Below, in pieces: positions 53,036 to 63,273 of a stretch of DNA of 64,000 bases. The translations under genes and the position numbers were made by a program. The stretch lies in the NCBI RefSeq assembly GCF_015672735.1, contig NZ_JADABY010000029.1, positions 62,001 through 126,000 of the forward strand, written 5' to 3'. Positions within the stretch are counted from its first letter, which is position 1; the number at the start of each line of letters is the position of its first letter. This DNA comes from Citrobacter sp. Res13-Sevr-PEB04-36. GTDB taxonomy: Bacteria > Pseudomonadota > Gammaproteobacteria > Enterobacterales > Enterobacteriaceae. The notes under the pieces are model-generated. The model saw only the letters and a program-made list of their open reading frames with translations, searched no databases and was not told where the DNA came from.

Positions 53036-53042
53036 AACACGC

Positions 53043-53066
53043 TTTTAATTTGCGATACGAATTAAA
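53043..53066. promoter_or_regulatory. NagC operator on the nagE side
   Basis: TTTTAATTTGCGATACGAAT followed by TAAA, an AT-rich palindrome with arms TTTAATT/AATTAAA around GCGATAC; it agrees with the high-affinity nagE operator of E. coli. Confidence 0.75.
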
Positions 53067-53195
53067 TTTCCACACACTCTGAATGTAGATGAATGGTTAA
53101 TATTGTTGGTCCAGAATATCTTGCTGTCAGAATTGGTCGCACAATAAAAATATGGCTTCAAAGGAGCCTAATCGGGGTCTCGTAGGGGGAATAAA

Positions 53196-55142
53196 ATGAA
53201 TATTTTAGGTTTTTTCCAGCGACTGGGTAGAGCGTTACAGCTTCCCATCGCTGTGCTGCCTGTCGCGGCACTGTTGCTGCGATTTGGCCAACCAGATTTG
53301 CTTAACGTACCCTTCATCGCGCAAGCGGGTGGGGCCATTTTTGATAACCTCGCGTTAATATTTGCTATCGGTGTGGCATCCAGCTGGTCTAAAGACAGCG
53401 CGGGTGCGGCAGCATTGGCAGGTGCGGTCGGTTATTTCATCTTGACCAAAGCGATGATTACCATTAACCCGGCAATCAACATGGGTGTTCTGGCAGGTAT
53501 CATCACCGGTCTGGTCGGCGGTGCCGCGTATAACCGCTGGTCTGGCATCAAACTGCCTGACTTCCTGAGCTTCTTTGGTGGTAAACGCTTTGTACCAATC
53601 GCTACCGGCTTCTTCTGTCTGGTGCTGGCTGCTATCTTCGGCTACGTGTGGCCGCCGGTGCAAAACGCTATCCATGCAGGTGGTGAGTGGATCGTAGGCG
53701 CTGGTGCGCTGGGTTCCGGTATTTTTGGTTTCATCAACCGTCTGCTGATCCCAACCGGTCTGCACCAGGTTCTGAACACCATTGCCTGGTTCCAGATTGG
53801 TGAATTCACCAACGCGGCAGGTACGGTCTTCCACGGTGATATCAACCGCTTCTATGCGGGTGACGGCACTGCAGGTATGTTCATGTCCGGCTTCTTCCCA
53901 ATCATGATGTTTGGTCTGCCGGGTGCGGCGCTGGCGATGTACTTCGCCGCTCCGAAAGCACGTCGTCCGATGGTTGGCGGTATGCTGCTGTCTGTGGCAA
54001 TCACCGCGTTCCTGACAGGTGTTACCGAGCCGCTGGAATTCCTGTTCATGTTCCTGGCGCCATTGCTGTATCTCCTGCACGCACTGTTAACGGGTATCAG
54101 CCTGTTCGTTGCAACGTTGCTGGGGATCCACGCGGGCTTCTCCTTCTCCGCAGGTGCTATCGACTACGTGTTGATGTACAACTTGCCGGCTGCAAGTCAG
54201 AACGTCTGGATGCTGGTAGCGATGGGCCTGGTGTTCTTCGTCATCTACTTTGTGTTGTTCAGCGCGGTTATTCGTATGTTTAACCTGAAAACGCCGGGCC
54301 GCGAAGATAAAGACGACGAAATTATTACTGACGAAGCCAACAGCAACACCGAAGAAGGTTTAGCACAACTGGCCACCAGCTACATTGCTGCGGTTGGCGG
54401 TACGGATAACCTGAAAGCGATTGACGCCTGTATCACTCGTTTGCGTCTGACCGTTGCCGATTCAGCGAAAGTGAACGATGCGATGTGCAAGCGTCTGGGT
54501 GCTTCCGGTGTGGTTAAGCTGAACAAGCAAACTATCCAGGTCATCGTGGGTGCGAAAGCAGAATCCATCGGCGACGAAATGAAGAAAGTGGTTGCACGTG
54601 GTCCGGTTGCAGCAGCGTCTGGTGAAAGTGCGCCTGCAGCAGCCCCGGTTGCAAAACCGCAGGCCGTGGCGAATTCTGTCACTGTTGAAGCGCTGGTTTC
54701 TCCGATTACCGGTGATGTGGTTGCACTGGAGCAGGTGCCTGATGAAGCCTTCGCCAGCAAAGCCGTCGGTGATGGCGTGGCGGTGAAACCAACGGATAAA
54801 ACCGTGGTTTCTCCAGCAGCGGGCACCATCGTGAAAATCTTCAACACCAACCATGCGTTCTGTCTGGAAACCACGAAAGGCGCGGAGATCGTGGTCCACA
54901 TGGGTATCGATACCGTGGCGCTGGAAGGTAAAGGCTTCAAACGTCTGGTCGAAGAGGGGGCGGAAGTGGTTGCAGGTCAGCCAATCCTGGAAATGGATCT
55001 GGACTTCCTCAACGCTAACGCGCGCTCGATGATTAGCCCGGTTGTTTGCAGCAACAGCGATGATTTTGGCGGCTTGGTTATCAAGGCTGACGGTCACGTG
55101 GTTGCCGGTCAAACACCACTGTACGAGATTAAAAGTAAGTAA
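53196..55142 (+). CDS. nagE: PTS N-acetylglucosamine transporter EIICBA
   Basis: 648-aa three-domain transporter. EIIC (about 1-370, MNILGFFQRLGRALQLPIAV, with about 10 spans and GVTEPLEFLFMF), EIIB with the phosphocysteine in AIDACITRLRL, an Ala/Pro-rich linker (about 475-495) and EIIA with the phospho-histidine in IVVHMGIDTVAL. It takes up GlcNAc as GlcNAc-6-P. It diverges from nagB and is followed by a REP and a terminator. Confidence 0.98.
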   Translation: MNILGFFQRLGRALQLPIAVLPVAALLLRFGQPDLLNVPFIAQAGGAIFDNLALIFAIGVASSWSKDSAGAAALAGAVGYFILTKAMITINPAINMGVLAGIITGLVGGAAYNRWSGIKLPDFLSFFGGKRFVPIATGFFCLVLAAIFGYVWPPVQNAIHAGGEWIVGAGALGSGIFGFINRLLIPTGLHQVLNTIAWFQIGEFTNAAGTVFHGDINRFYAGDGTAGMFMSGFFPIMMFGLPGAALAMYFAAPKARRPMVGGMLLSVAITAFLTGVTEPLEFLFMFLAPLLYLLHALLTGISLFVATLLGIHAGFSFSAGAIDYVLMYNLPAASQNVWMLVAMGLVFFVIYFVLFSAVIRMFNLKTPGREDKDDEIITDEANSNTEEGLAQLATSYIAAVGGTDNLKAIDACITRLRLTVADSAKVNDAMCKRLGASGVVKLNKQTIQVIVGAKAESIGDEMKKVVARGPVAAASGESAPAAAPVAKPQAVANSVTVEALVSPITGDVVALEQVPDEAFASKAVGDGVAVKPTDKTVVSPAAGTIVKIFNTNHAFCLETTKGAEIVVHMGIDTVALEGKGFKRLVEEGAEVVAGQPILEMDLDFLNANARSMISPVVCSNSDDFGGLVIKADGHVVAGQTPLYEIKSK

Positions 55143-55148
55143 TCGCTC

Positions 55149-55184
55149 ATAGGCCGGAGAAGGCGTAAGCGCAGCCATCCGGCA
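55149..55184. repeat. REP element after nagE
   Basis: ATAGGCCGGAGAAGGCGTAAGCG...GCCATCCGGCA, a single REP unit 6 nt beyond the nagE stop and before the terminator. Confidence 0.8.
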
Positions 55185-55202
55185 ACATGAAATGCGTCAC
55201 CT

Positions 55203-55234
55203 GCGGCGGGGAGCAATCTCCGCCGCTTTTTTTT
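55203..55234 (+). terminator. Terminator of nagE
   Basis: GCGGCGG/CCGCCGC, 7-bp GC stem extendable by GAG/CTC-type pairs, followed by eight T. Confidence 0.92.
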
Positions 55235-55354
55235 GCAGCAAATGCCCTCATAATGACTGTCTGATACGTATTTTGCGTAACTAAAGGTTGTCAGTCAGTC
55301 CTGCTTATAAGATCATACGCCGTTATACGTTGTTTACGCTTTGAGGAATCCACG

Positions 55355-57022
55355 ATGAGTGAGGCTGAAGCCCGCCCGAGTAACTTTATTCGTCAGATCA
55401 TCGATGAAGATCTGGCCAGTGGTAAGCACACCACTATCCATACCCGTTTCCCGCCGGAGCCAAATGGCTATCTGCATATTGGCCACGCGAAATCCATTTG
55501 TCTGAACTTTGGTATTGCGCAAGATTACCAGGGCCAGTGCAACCTGCGTTTTGATGATACGAACCCGGTCAAAGAAGATATCGAGTACGTTGAATCCATC
55601 AAAAATGACGTTGAATGGTTAGGTTTCCACTGGACTGGCGACATTCGCTACTCGTCGGATTACTTCGATCAACTTCATGCCTATGCGGTAGAGCTCATCA
55701 ACAAAGGTCTGGCGTACGTCGACGAACTGTCTGCTGACGAGATCCGCGAATACCGCGGCACCTTGACGCAGCCAGGCAAAAACAGCCCTTACCGCGATCG
55801 TAGCGTTGAAGAGAATCTCGCGCTGTTCGAAAAAATGCGTGCCGGTGGTTTTGAAGAAGGCAAAGCCTGCTTGCGTGCGAAGATCGACATGGCCTCGCCG
55901 TTTATTGTTATGCGCGACCCGGTGCTGTACCGCATTAAGTTCGCTGACCACCACCAGACTGGCAATAAGTGGTGCATCTACCCGATGTACGACTTCACCC
56001 ACTGTATCAGCGATGCGCTGGAAGGCATCACGCATTCGCTGTGTACGCTGGAGTTCCAGGACAACCGTCGTCTGTACGACTGGGTGCTGGACAACATCAC
56101 TATTCCTGTTCACCCGCGCCAGTACGAATTCTCGCGCCTGAATCTGGAATACACCGTGATGTCCAAGCGTAAGCTGAACCTGCTGGTGACCGACAAGCAC
56201 GTTGAAGGCTGGGATGACCCGCGTATGCCGACTATCTCCGGCCTGCGTCGTCGTGGTTACACTGCTGCCGCTATCCGTGAGTTCTGCAAACGCATTGGCG
56301 TGACCAAGCAGGATAACACCATTGAGATTGCCTCCCTGGAATCCTGTATTCGCGAAGATCTGAACGAAAATGCGCCGCGCGCGATGGCAGTCATCGATCC
56401 GGTGAAACTGGTTATCGAAAACTACCCGCAGGGTGAAAGCGAACTGGTCACTATGCCGAACCATCCGAACAAACCGGAAATGGGCAGCCGTGAAGTGCCG
56501 TTCAGCGGTGAAATTTGGATCGATCGCGCCGATTTCCGTGAAGAAGCCAACAAACAGTACAAGCGTCTGGTGATGGGCAAAGAAGTCCGTCTGCGTAATG
56601 CTTATGTGATCAAAGCTGAGCGTGTAGAGAAAGATGCAGAAGGCAATATCACCACCATTTTCTGTACCTACGATGCCGACACTCTGAGCAAAGATCCGGC
56701 TGATGGACGTAAAGTCAAAGGCGTTATTCATTGGGTTAGCGCGGCACATGCGCTGCCAATTGAAATTCGTCTGTACGATCGTCTGTTTAGCGTACCGAAC
56801 CCTGGTGCTGCGGACGACTTCCTGTCCGTCATTAATCCGGATTCACTGGTTATCAAGCAAGGTTACGGTGAGCCTTCGCTGCAGTCCGCAGTAGCGGGTA
56901 AAGCCTATCAGTTTGAGCGTGAAGGGTACTTCTGCCTCGATAGTCGCTATGCAACGGCGGACAAGCTGGTGTTTAACCGCACCGTTGGTCTGCGTGATAC
57001 GTGGGCTAAAGCGGGCGAGTAA
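55355..57022 (+). CDS. glnS: Glutaminyl-tRNA synthetase
   Basis: 555-aa class I synthetase. HIGH-type motif in [20 protein letters not shown]-type in VMSKRKLN. Acceptor-binding and two beta-barrel anticodon domains follow. It charges the four glutamine tRNAs encoded 9 kb away. GAGGAA lies upstream of ATG 55355. Monocistronic with its own terminator. Confidence 0.98.
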   Translation: MSEAEARPSNFIRQIIDEDLASGKHTTIHTRFPPEPNGYLHIGHAKSICLNFGIAQDYQGQCNLRFDDTNPVKEDIEYVESIKNDVEWLGFHWTGDIRYSSDYFDQLHAYAVELINKGLAYVDELSADEIREYRGTLTQPGKNSPYRDRSVEENLALFEKMRAGGFEEGKACLRAKIDMASPFIVMRDPVLYRIKFADHHQTGNKWCIYPMYDFTHCISDALEGITHSLCTLEFQDNRRLYDWVLDNITIPVHPRQYEFSRLNLEYTVMSKRKLNLLVTDKHVEGWDDPRMPTISGLRRRGYTAAAIREFCKRIGVTKQDNTIEIASLESCIREDLNENAPRAMAVIDPVKLVIENYPQGESELVTMPNHPNKPEMGSREVPFSGEIWIDRADFREEANKQYKRLVMGKEVRLRNAYVIKAERVEKDAEGNITTIFCTYDADTLSKDPADGRKVKGVIHWVSAAHALPIEIRLYDRLFSVPNPGAADDFLSVINPDSLVIKQGYGEPSLQSAVAGKAYQFEREGYFCLDSRYATADKLVFNRTVGLRDTWAKAGE

Positions 57023-57040
57023 GCCGCATTGCATCTTTTC

Positions 57041-57067
57041 AAACGCCGCGTTCAGCGGCGTTTTTTT
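57041..57067 (+). terminator. Terminator of glnS
   Basis: AAACGCCGC/GCGGCGTTT, 9-bp stem with a 5-nt loop and seven T, 18 nt after the glnS stop. Confidence 0.92.
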
Positions 57068-57439
57068 GTCTTTATATCCCGCATTACAGGCTCTGTTTGC
57101 AGAGCGAATTAATTACTATTTAGCCTGATGTTTAGAATAAATTAATTTTCCATCAAAACCTTATGTTTTAGGTGAACGATGGACTGTAACCGTTTTCATC
57201 CATATGGAAAACAAGCAATTATTTCATTGTTGCAACGTTTTTTATCTGCGAGTGAAAATGTAACAGAAAGCAATCAAATATGTGCGGTTGCTCATGTTCT
57301 TACATACTGGTTACAAAAAGAGATTGATAATTCGCGTCGCGAAAAATAGTCTATTCATTGTAGTCAATGAGGTTTTCTCAACGCTAATTTTTTACTTTTT
57401 TGTTTTTCGCTGTTTGCCTTTGGTAACAGCATTTTATAT

Positions 57440-57450
57440 GTCAAAGAGGA
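57440..57450 (+). promoter_or_regulatory. ChiX sRNA pairing site over the chiP ribosome-binding site
   Basis: GTCAAAGAGGA is the exact complement of UCCUCUUUGAC, the seed of the sRNA ChiX (MicM) as I recall it from E. coli and Salmonella. AGAGGA is also the chiP Shine-Dalgarno, 7 nt before the ATG, so pairing would block translation of chiPQ until chitosugars induce the chb decoy. Confidence 0.8.
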
Positions 57451-57457
57451 TTAACAT

Positions 57458-58864
57458 ATGCGTACGTTTAGTGGCAAACGTAGTACGCTGGCGCTGGCTA
57501 TCGCCGGTATCACAGCAATGTCAGGTTTAGTTGTCGTTCCCCAAGCCCAGGCTGAAGGTTTCTTTGATGATTCCACTCTAACAGGCGGCATCTATTACTG
57601 GCAGCGTGAGCGTGACCGTAAAGATGTCACTGACGGCGACAAATACAAAACCAACCTTTCTCACGCCACCTGGAACGCCAACCTTGATTTCCAGTCTGGC
57701 TATGTAGCCGATATGTTCGGTCTTGATGTGGCTGCCTTTACCGCGATAGAAATGGCGGAGAATGGCGACAGCGGACATCCAAACGAAATTGCATTTTCGA
57801 AGAAAAATAAAGGCTATGATGAAGATTACTCCGGCGATAAGAGCGGGATTAGCCTTTATAAAGCGGCGGCGAAATTCAAATATGGCCCAACCTGGGCACG
57901 CGCCGGTTATATTCAACCTACCGGGCAGACTTTGCTGGCTCCGCACTGGAGTTTTATGCCAGGTACCTATCAGGGTGCTGAAGCCGGTGCCAACTTTGAC
58001 TATGGAGATGCCGGTGCGCTGAGTTTCTCCTACATGTGGGCCAACGAATATAAAGCACCGTGGCACACCGAAGTTGATAAATTCTATCAGGCCGATAAAA
58101 AGACCAGCGTTGATTACCTCCACTCGATCGGCGCGAAATATGACTTTAAAAATAACCTGCTGCTGGAAGCGGCATTTGGCCAGTCCGAAGGTTATGTTGA
58201 TCAATACTTCGCGAAAGCCAGCTACAAATTTGATTTAGGCGGCAACCCGTTTACCACCAGCTATCAGTTCTACGGTACACGCGACAAGGTTGATGACCGT
58301 ACCGTCAACGATATTTATGACGGTACAGCCTGGCTGCAGGCGCTGACTTTTGGCTATAAAGTAGCGGAAGTGGTTGATCTGCGTCTGGAAGGTACCTGGG
58401 TTAAAGCGGACGGGCAGCAGGGCTACTTCCTGCAGCGTATGACTCCAACCTATGCTTCTTCAAACGGCCGTCTGGACGTGTGGTGGGATAACCGTTCTGA
58501 CTTCAACGCCAACGGCGAAAAGGCGGTTTTCTTCGGCGCAATGTATGACCTGAAGAACTGGAATCTGCCGGGTTGGGCTGTGGGTGCTTCTTACGTTTAC
58601 GCATGGGATGCCAAGCCAGCGACCTGGCAGGCTAACCCGGATGCGTACTACGACAAAAATCGTACCATCGAAGAGTCGTCTTACAGCCTGGATGCGGTCT
58701 ATACCCTGCAGGATGGTCGCGCGAAAGGCACCATGTTTAAACTGCACTTCACTGAATACGACAACCATTCAAACATCCCGAGCTGGGGCGGTGGTTACGG
58801 CAACATCTTCCAGGATGAGCGTGATGTGAAGTTTATTGTGATTGCACCATTCACCATCTTCTAA
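57458..58864 (+). CDS. chiP: Chitoporin ChiP (OprD-family porin)
   Basis: 468-aa outer-membrane porin, length as in E. coli ChiP (YbfM). Signal peptide 1-32 ends AQA. The mature protein is rich in alternating aromatic and polar residues (beta-barrel), with the C-terminal [12 protein letters not shown] ending in Phe. Allows chitooligosaccharide uptake. The gene is under ChiX sRNA and probably NagC control, and forms an operon with chiQ, 49 nt downstream. Confidence 0.96.
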   Translation: MRTFSGKRSTLALAIAGITAMSGLVVVPQAQAEGFFDDSTLTGGIYYWQRERDRKDVTDGDKYKTNLSHATWNANLDFQSGYVADMFGLDVAAFTAIEMAENGDSGHPNEIAFSKKNKGYDEDYSGDKSGISLYKAAAKFKYGPTWARAGYIQPTGQTLLAPHWSFMPGTYQGAEAGANFDYGDAGALSFSYMWANEYKAPWHTEVDKFYQADKKTSVDYLHSIGAKYDFKNNLLLEAAFGQSEGYVDQYFAKASYKFDLGGNPFTTSYQFYGTRDKVDDRTVNDIYDGTAWLQALTFGYKVAEVVDLRLEGTWVKADGQQGYFLQRMTPTYASSNGRLDVWWDNRSDFNANGEKAVFFGAMYDLKNWNLPGWAVGASYVYAWDAKPATWQANPDAYYDKNRTIEESSYSLDAVYTLQDGRAKGTMFKLHFTEYDNHSNIPSWGGGYGNIFQDERDVKFIVIAPFTIF

Positions 58865-58913
58865 TGCCAACTGCGGCGGGCCTGGTGCCTGCCGCAACGT
58901 TGAGGACTGTTCT

Positions 58914-59246
58914 ATGAAAAAACTGATACTCATCGCCGTTATGGCATCTGGGTTGGTGGCTTGTGCACAATCTCCGGCACCAAAAGAAGACAGCCGTTTG
59001 AAAGAAGCCTACAGCGCCTGTATTAACACCGCGCAGGGATCGCCAGAGAAAATCGAGGCCTGCCAAAGTGTGTTAAACGTGCTGAAGAAAGAAAAGCAGC
59101 ACCAGCAGTTTGCCAATGAAGAAAGTGTTCGCGTACTGGATTATCAGCAGTGTATCCAGGCGACGCGTACAGGCAACGATCAGGCCGTTAACGCTGATTG
59201 TGATAAGGTCTGGCAGGAAATTCGTAGCAAGAATACCGCGCAGTAA
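58914..59246 (+). CDS. chiQ: Chitosugar-induced lipoprotein ChiQ
   Basis: 110-aa lipoprotein (YbfN family). Lipobox LVAC (Cys17), then a soluble domain with conserved Cys pairs (YSACINTAQGSPEKIEAC and QQCIQATRTGNDQAVNADC). The start is ATG 58914 with GAGGA upstream; in-frame codons further upstream would overlap chiP. Function is unknown beyond co-expression with chiP. Confidence 0.94.
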   Translation: MKKLILIAVMASGLVACAQSPAPKEDSRLKEAYSACINTAQGSPEKIEACQSVLNVLKKEKQHQQFANEESVRVLDYQQCIQATRTGNDQAVNADCDKVWQEIRSKNTAQ

Positions 59247-59265
59247 AGCGGAAAACGAAAAAGAT

Positions 59266-59291
59266 AACGGGCGGAGAATTCTCCGCCCGTT
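59266..59291. terminator. Bidirectional terminator between chiQ and tcuC
   Basis: Perfect 26-nt palindrome: 11-bp arms beginning AACGGGCGGAG around the AATT centre, with short U tracts in both directions (TTACATTT plus, TATCTTTTTC minus). It separates two convergent operons. Confidence 0.85.
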
Positions 59292-59297
59292 TACATT

Positions 59298-60593
59298 TCA
59301 GAGCTTATGTTCCACCGGTTGATAATGGCGACTCAGGCGGACAAACAGCATAGCCGTGGCGGCGAGTCCGCACAGTGCCGCGCACATCAGCCACCATCCA
59401 GGTGAGCTTTTATCTCCGGTTAGCTGGACCAGTGCCGTGGATATGACCGGCGTCAGCCCTCCAAAAATCGCCGTAGCAAGACTGAAGGCCAGTGAAAAAA
59501 CCACCGTACGGACATAGACAGGCATCACCTCGGTGAGTGCCGCGACCATTGCCCCGTTGTACATGCCAAAAAAGAACGAGAACCAAAGCAGGACCAGCGT
59601 CATGCGCGTGAAGTCTGGTGCGGCGGTGAGCCAGTGCATGGCAGGCCAGGTGGTGAGTAGTGCGAGTACGGTAATCCCCATCAATACCGGACGACGACCA
59701 ATTCGGTCAGAAATCGCCCCGCCAATCGGCAACCAGATAAAGTTAGAGATACCGACCAGCATGGTAACGATTAGGCTGTCGCGAGCGCTCAGGTGGAGTA
59801 CGGCCCTGCCATAGGTTGGGGTATAGACGGTAATGAAGTAGAACGTCGTGGTAGTCATTGCCACCAGCAGCGTACCCGCGGCAATGAGGCGCCAGTTTTT
59901 GATGATAGTAGTGAAAATTTCCCTGGTGTCGGGACGGTGCGTACGTTGTAAAAATTCGTCTGTTTCCTGAAGCGAACGGCGCAGGACGAAGATCAATGGA
60001 ATAATCATGCAACCAATAAAGAACGGAATGCGCCAGCCCCATTCAGAGATCTCATCGTGCCCCAGCGTGGCATTCAGGCCGTAGCCGATCAGAGCTGCCA
60101 CCACAATGGCGACTTGTTGGCTGGCGGACTGCCAGCTGGTGTAGAAACCTTTATTGCCAGGCGTGGCGATTTCAGAAAGATAAACTGAAACGCCTCCCAG
60201 CTCCACACCCGCAGAGAATCCCTGTAATAATCGACCGACTAACACCAGCACAGGAGCCAGCAGGCCAATACTTTGATAACCGGGTACCAGGGCAATCAGC
60301 AGGGTTCCGCAGCCCATGATCGCCAGCGTCACCATCAGTCCTTTACGACGACCAATTCTGTCGATGTAAGCACCCAGTACGATTGCGCCAATGGGCCGCA
60401 TTAAGAAACCCGAACCGAAAACCGCAAAGGTTAACATTAGCCCGGCAAATTCACTCTCCGCGGGAAAGAAAGTCTTTGCGATATAGGTGGCGTAAAACCC
60501 GAACAGAAAAAAGTCGAACTGTTCGAGGAAATTACCGCTGGTAACCCGTAGTATTGCGCCGAAAGTTCCGGCGCGCGATGGTTGTTGTGTCAT
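59298..60593 (-). CDS. tcuC: Tricarballylate/citrate:proton symporter TcuC
   Basis: 431-aa MFS transporter with 12 spans, the metabolite-H+ symporter branch (MFS motif [10 protein letters not shown] after TM2 and [12 protein letters not shown] after TM8). Very close to Salmonella TcuC/CitA, which takes up tricarballylate and citrate. Last gene of tcuABC, 53 nt after tcuB. Whether this protein prefers citrate or tricarballylate cannot be told from sequence. Confidence 0.92.
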   Translation of the reverse strand: MTQQPSRAGTFGAILRVTSGNFLEQFDFFLFGFYATYIAKTFFPAESEFAGLMLTFAVFGSGFLMRPIGAIVLGAYIDRIGRRKGLMVTLAIMGCGTLLIALVPGYQSIGLLAPVLVLVGRLLQGFSAGVELGGVSVYLSEIATPGNKGFYTSWQSASQQVAIVVAALIGYGLNATLGHDEISEWGWRIPFFIGCMIIPLIFVLRRSLQETDEFLQRTHRPDTREIFTTIIKNWRLIAAGTLLVAMTTTTFYFITVYTPTYGRAVLHLSARDSLIVTMLVGISNFIWLPIGGAISDRIGRRPVLMGITVLALLTTWPAMHWLTAAPDFTRMTLVLLWFSFFFGMYNGAMVAALTEVMPVYVRTVVFSLAFSLATAIFGGLTPVISTALVQLTGDKSSPGWWLMCAALCGLAATAMLFVRLSRHYQPVEHKL

Positions 60594-60646
60594 TGGGTTT
60601 GCTCCACTGTCTTATCATAATATTTATAGAGGTAAGAGTTTGCGGG

Positions 60647-61786
60647 CTAGTCGCTTGTGACCCCCGCCTGTTTGCCGCGCCGTTTCTCAATCGCCCACTT
60701 GAGTAAGGCTGCGCAGCGGTAAAATCCGTGGGCAAATTTTCCGTAAGGAATGGTCAGAAAAAGCGCCATGACTACGCCAAGATGAATGGCCAGTAAAATA
60801 GCCATCCATGAGGTGTCTCTTCCCGCCAGCAGCGCCAGACCGGTCAGACTGGTCAGCAGTAGCAGCAAAATAAAACCGCGGTCCATCGGTTTTTGCCGTG
60901 CGTCGCCATGTAGCGGTGAGCGCTTAAGATTCAGCCATAGTAAGCCAGCCGGGCCGACAACCAGACCAATGCCGCCCAACGTGCCCAGCATCACCGGAAC
61001 GCTGAAGAACGGGTAGGGCGCTTCTATGCCTGCAAAGTAGTGATAGCCCGTTGCCACTACGGTGGCGGCAAAACAGAGCATAAAACCGTAGAAGGTAAAG
61101 TGGTGGAAACGGCGCCGCATCAGGGTGAAAGCATCATCCGCTTCGTTACAACCTTTGCCGTGGCCACCATCGAGATATTTCAGCGTCAGCGCATCGTGTG
61201 AGGCTTCAGCAATCTCGGCAGAACGCGGCATACCCGGAGAGATCTCTCTCCAGAAACGGATCACGCCCGCCATAAGCAAACCGATTGCCAGAATAAAGAC
61301 CGAGCCAAACATCCATGCCAACAGGTTATGCGGGAAAATTTGATAGAAATCCCCGGCCAGCGGAGGATGGAATAGTGAACCTTTCAAACCTATGGCGAGG
61401 AGTAAAAACAGGATCAGACCGAATACCAGCGCCAGCGTCACGGTGACGCCTGCGCGACGATAAAGCGCGCCAAAGGCGGCGGGGTGCGCGTAGTGTTGAT
61501 AGGTTTCAAGCCGTACTTCCGCCATCGCCTTCGGCACATTGATGGCAAATTCATGAGGCGGGGCATACTGACACGCGTGCAGGCAAGCGCCGCAGTTATG
61601 GCACAAGTTTGCCAGATAATTGATATCCGCTTTACCGAATTCCAGACGCTGAGTCATTGCCGGAAACACGGCGCAAAAGCCTTCACAATAGCGGCAGGCG
61701 TTACAGACCTGCATCACGCGTTCAACTTCCGCTTCCGGTTCGGTGATAATTTGCGCTTCGATGATCAAGTTCTCAAGCTGCTTCAT
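60647..61786 (-). CDS. tcuB: Tricarballylate utilization protein TcuB (FeS/heme electron carrier)
   Basis: 379-aa membrane protein. Two [4Fe-4S] motifs in the N-terminal part ([11 protein letters not shown] and [13 protein letters not shown]), then about six hydrophobic spans containing histidines that could hold heme. In Salmonella TcuB reoxidises the flavin of TcuA and passes electrons to quinones. The start is ATG 61786, with AAGGAGAG upstream; it overlaps the tcuA 3' end by 14 nt. Confidence 0.94.
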   Translation of the reverse strand: MKQLENLIIEAQIITEPEAEVERVMQVCNACRYCEGFCAVFPAMTQRLEFGKADINYLANLCHNCGACLHACQYAPPHEFAINVPKAMAEVRLETYQHYAHPAAFGALYRRAGVTVTLALVFGLILFLLLAIGLKGSLFHPPLAGDFYQIFPHNLLAWMFGSVFILAIGLLMAGVIRFWREISPGMPRSAEIAEASHDALTLKYLDGGHGKGCNEADDAFTLMRRRFHHFTFYGFMLCFAATVVATGYHYFAGIEAPYPFFSVPVMLGTLGGIGLVVGPAGLLWLNLKRSPLHGDARQKPMDRGFILLLLLTSLTGLALLAGRDTSWMAILLAIHLGVVMALFLTIPYGKFAHGFYRCAALLKWAIEKRRGKQAGVTSD

Positions 61787-63176
61787 GACGTCTCTCCTTA
61801 CGTGCGGCCAGCGCGGCTTCTTTTCCGGCAATGCGACCAAAGGTGGTACCGATCGACATCCCCACACCTGCGGTGTAGCCCTTGCCCAGCACGTTGCCCG
61901 CCATCATCTCTCCGGCGACGAACAGGTTACGGCTTGGAAGCCCTGCAAAATGTACAGCGGCGCGTTCGTTCACTTTTAACCCAAGATAAGTGAAGGTGAT
62001 CCCTGGCCGCAGGGCATAGCCGTAGTAAGGCGGTTGGTCCAGCGGTCGTGCCCAGTGCGTTTTTGCGGGTATCACATCTTTTGTGGCGCAGTTATCCAGA
62101 ACGGTGTGGTCGAACTGACCGGGCTGGCAGGCGTTGTTGTACTCTGTCACGGTGTGGGTAAAACGTTCGGCATCCAGTCCTAACTGAAGGGCCAGCTCCG
62201 CTAGCGTATTGGCCTGCGCGCCGGGAAAGACCGGAGGCATGAAGTGGCCGATAGCTTTACTGTCGATAATGGAGTAGCCAATCTGTCCAGGCTGTTGAGC
62301 GACCAGGCGCCCCCAGATGGCGTAGCGTTTGGGCCAGAAATCTTCGCCTTCATCATAAAAACGCTCGGCATCACGGTTTACCACGATGCCGAGTGACACA
62401 CAGTCCACGCGGGTGCAAATTCCCCCGTCATATAATGGCGCTCTGGCATCAATGGCCACGCAGTGTGACTGAGAGGGATCGCCGATAATGTCTGCTCCGG
62501 CATCCATCATAAATTTGAGCAATACGCCTTGGTTAAAGCGCGTGCCGCGGATCAGAAAGTTATCCGCAGGCCACTCGCCGCGGTCGTTTTCTCCCCACGC
62601 TTCTCGCAGCCATTCGCGGTTCGACTCAAACCCGCCAGCGGCAAGGACGCAAGACTTAGCTGCGATGCGCTCTTCGCCTGCCAGCGCCGCCACGAACTCG
62701 CCATTATGCAGTTCAAGCGCCTGAACGGGGGTGTTATAGCGGATCTGCACTCCCAGCTTTTCTGCGCTGCGATAATAGGCATTCACAAGGGCTTTTCCGC
62801 CGCCCATAAAAAAGGCGTTGGTTCGCGCCACGTGCAAAGCGCCGGAGAGAGGAGGCTGAAAGTTAACGCCGTGCTGGCGCATCCAGTCGCGGCATTGTGA
62901 AGAGGTTCGGATCACCAGACGCGCCAGCGCTTCGTTGGTATTTCCCTCAGTGACGCGCCACAGATCTTGCCAGAATTCTTCTTCAGGATAGCTTTCTACC
63001 AGCACATCCTGCGGCGCATCATGCATACAACGTAAATTACGGGTGTGTTGGGAGTTTCCCCCGCGCCATTCCCGGGGCGCCGCTTCGAGCAGGAGTACCG
63101 AAGCTCCTTGCTCCCGGGCGGTAAGGGCAGCGCATAAGGCAGCATTGCCACCGCCAATCACCAGAACATCAACCAT
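61773..63176 (-). CDS. tcuA: FAD-dependent tricarballylate dehydrogenase TcuA
   Basis: 467-aa flavoprotein of the fumarate reductase/succinate dehydrogenase family that oxidises tricarballylate to cis-aconitate. Dinucleotide-binding motif [19 protein letters not shown] at the N-terminus, [13 protein letters not shown] in the middle, and [33 protein letters not shown] at the end. I choose ATG 63176 (MVDVLVIGG) because GGAG lies 6 nt before it; ATG 63188 and ATG 63194 are in frame alternatives. Overlaps tcuB. Confidence 0.93.
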   Translation of the reverse strand: MVDVLVIGGGNAALCAALTAREQGASVLLLEAAPREWRGGNSQHTRNLRCMHDAPQDVLVESYPEEEFWQDLWRVTEGNTNEALARLVIRTSSQCRDWMRQHGVNFQPPLSGALHVARTNAFFMGGGKALVNAYYRSAEKLGVQIRYNTPVQALELHNGEFVAALAGEERIAAKSCVLAAGGFESNREWLREAWGENDRGEWPADNFLIRGTRFNQGVLLKFMMDAGADIIGDPSQSHCVAIDARAPLYDGGICTRVDCVSLGIVVNRDAERFYDEGEDFWPKRYAIWGRLVAQQPGQIGYSIIDSKAIGHFMPPVFPGAQANTLAELALQLGLDAERFTHTVTEYNNACQPGQFDHTVLDNCATKDVIPAKTHWARPLDQPPYYGYALRPGITFTYLGLKVNERAAVHFAGLPSRNLFVAGEMMAGNVLGKGYTAGVGMSIGTTFGRIAGKEAALAARKERRHEAA

Positions 63177-63273
63177 CGTATACTCCATTACCATTTAACC
63201 AATTGTTAAATTTGTAATTAAAATGTATACGTACGGCTTGTGCGGGCGCTATGACGTAGCGCTAAAGAGGACT

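Larger units (their letters stand above)
52853..53195. promoter_or_regulatory. Divergent nagB-nagE control region
   Basis: 343-bp gene-free region with two NagC-type operators about 90 bp apart (centres near 52964 and 53055) and a CRP site between them. In E. coli NagC bound at both operators forms a loop that represses nagE and nagBACD together, and CRP activates. The spacing here is compatible with that model. Confidence 0.7.
57023..57457. promoter_or_regulatory. glnS-chiP intergenic region
   Basis: 435-bp gene-free region. After the glnS terminator (57041-57067) it is AT-rich and holds the chiPQ promoter and leader. AT-rich TTTAGAATAAATTAATTTTC near 57131 is a possible NagC operator, and TGTGC-GGTTGC-TCATG at 57281-57296 a weak CRP-like site. 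The chiP ribosome-binding site lies in the ChiX pairing sequence at 57440-57450. Confidence 0.55.

Noticed and set aside
53355-55178. Two long minus-strand frames opposite nagE
   Set aside because: Gln/His/Thr-rich or Ala/Ser/Thr-rich compositions typical of antisense shadows; nagE is certain on the plus strand.
55619-56749. 376-aa minus-strand open frame opposite glnS
   Set aside because: Shadow of glnS codon usage; no start signal and no family resemblance.
57282-57530. 82-aa open frame in the chiP leader
   Set aside because: It starts at a non-ATG codon without a ribosome-binding site, runs into chiP in another frame and has no similarity I recognise.
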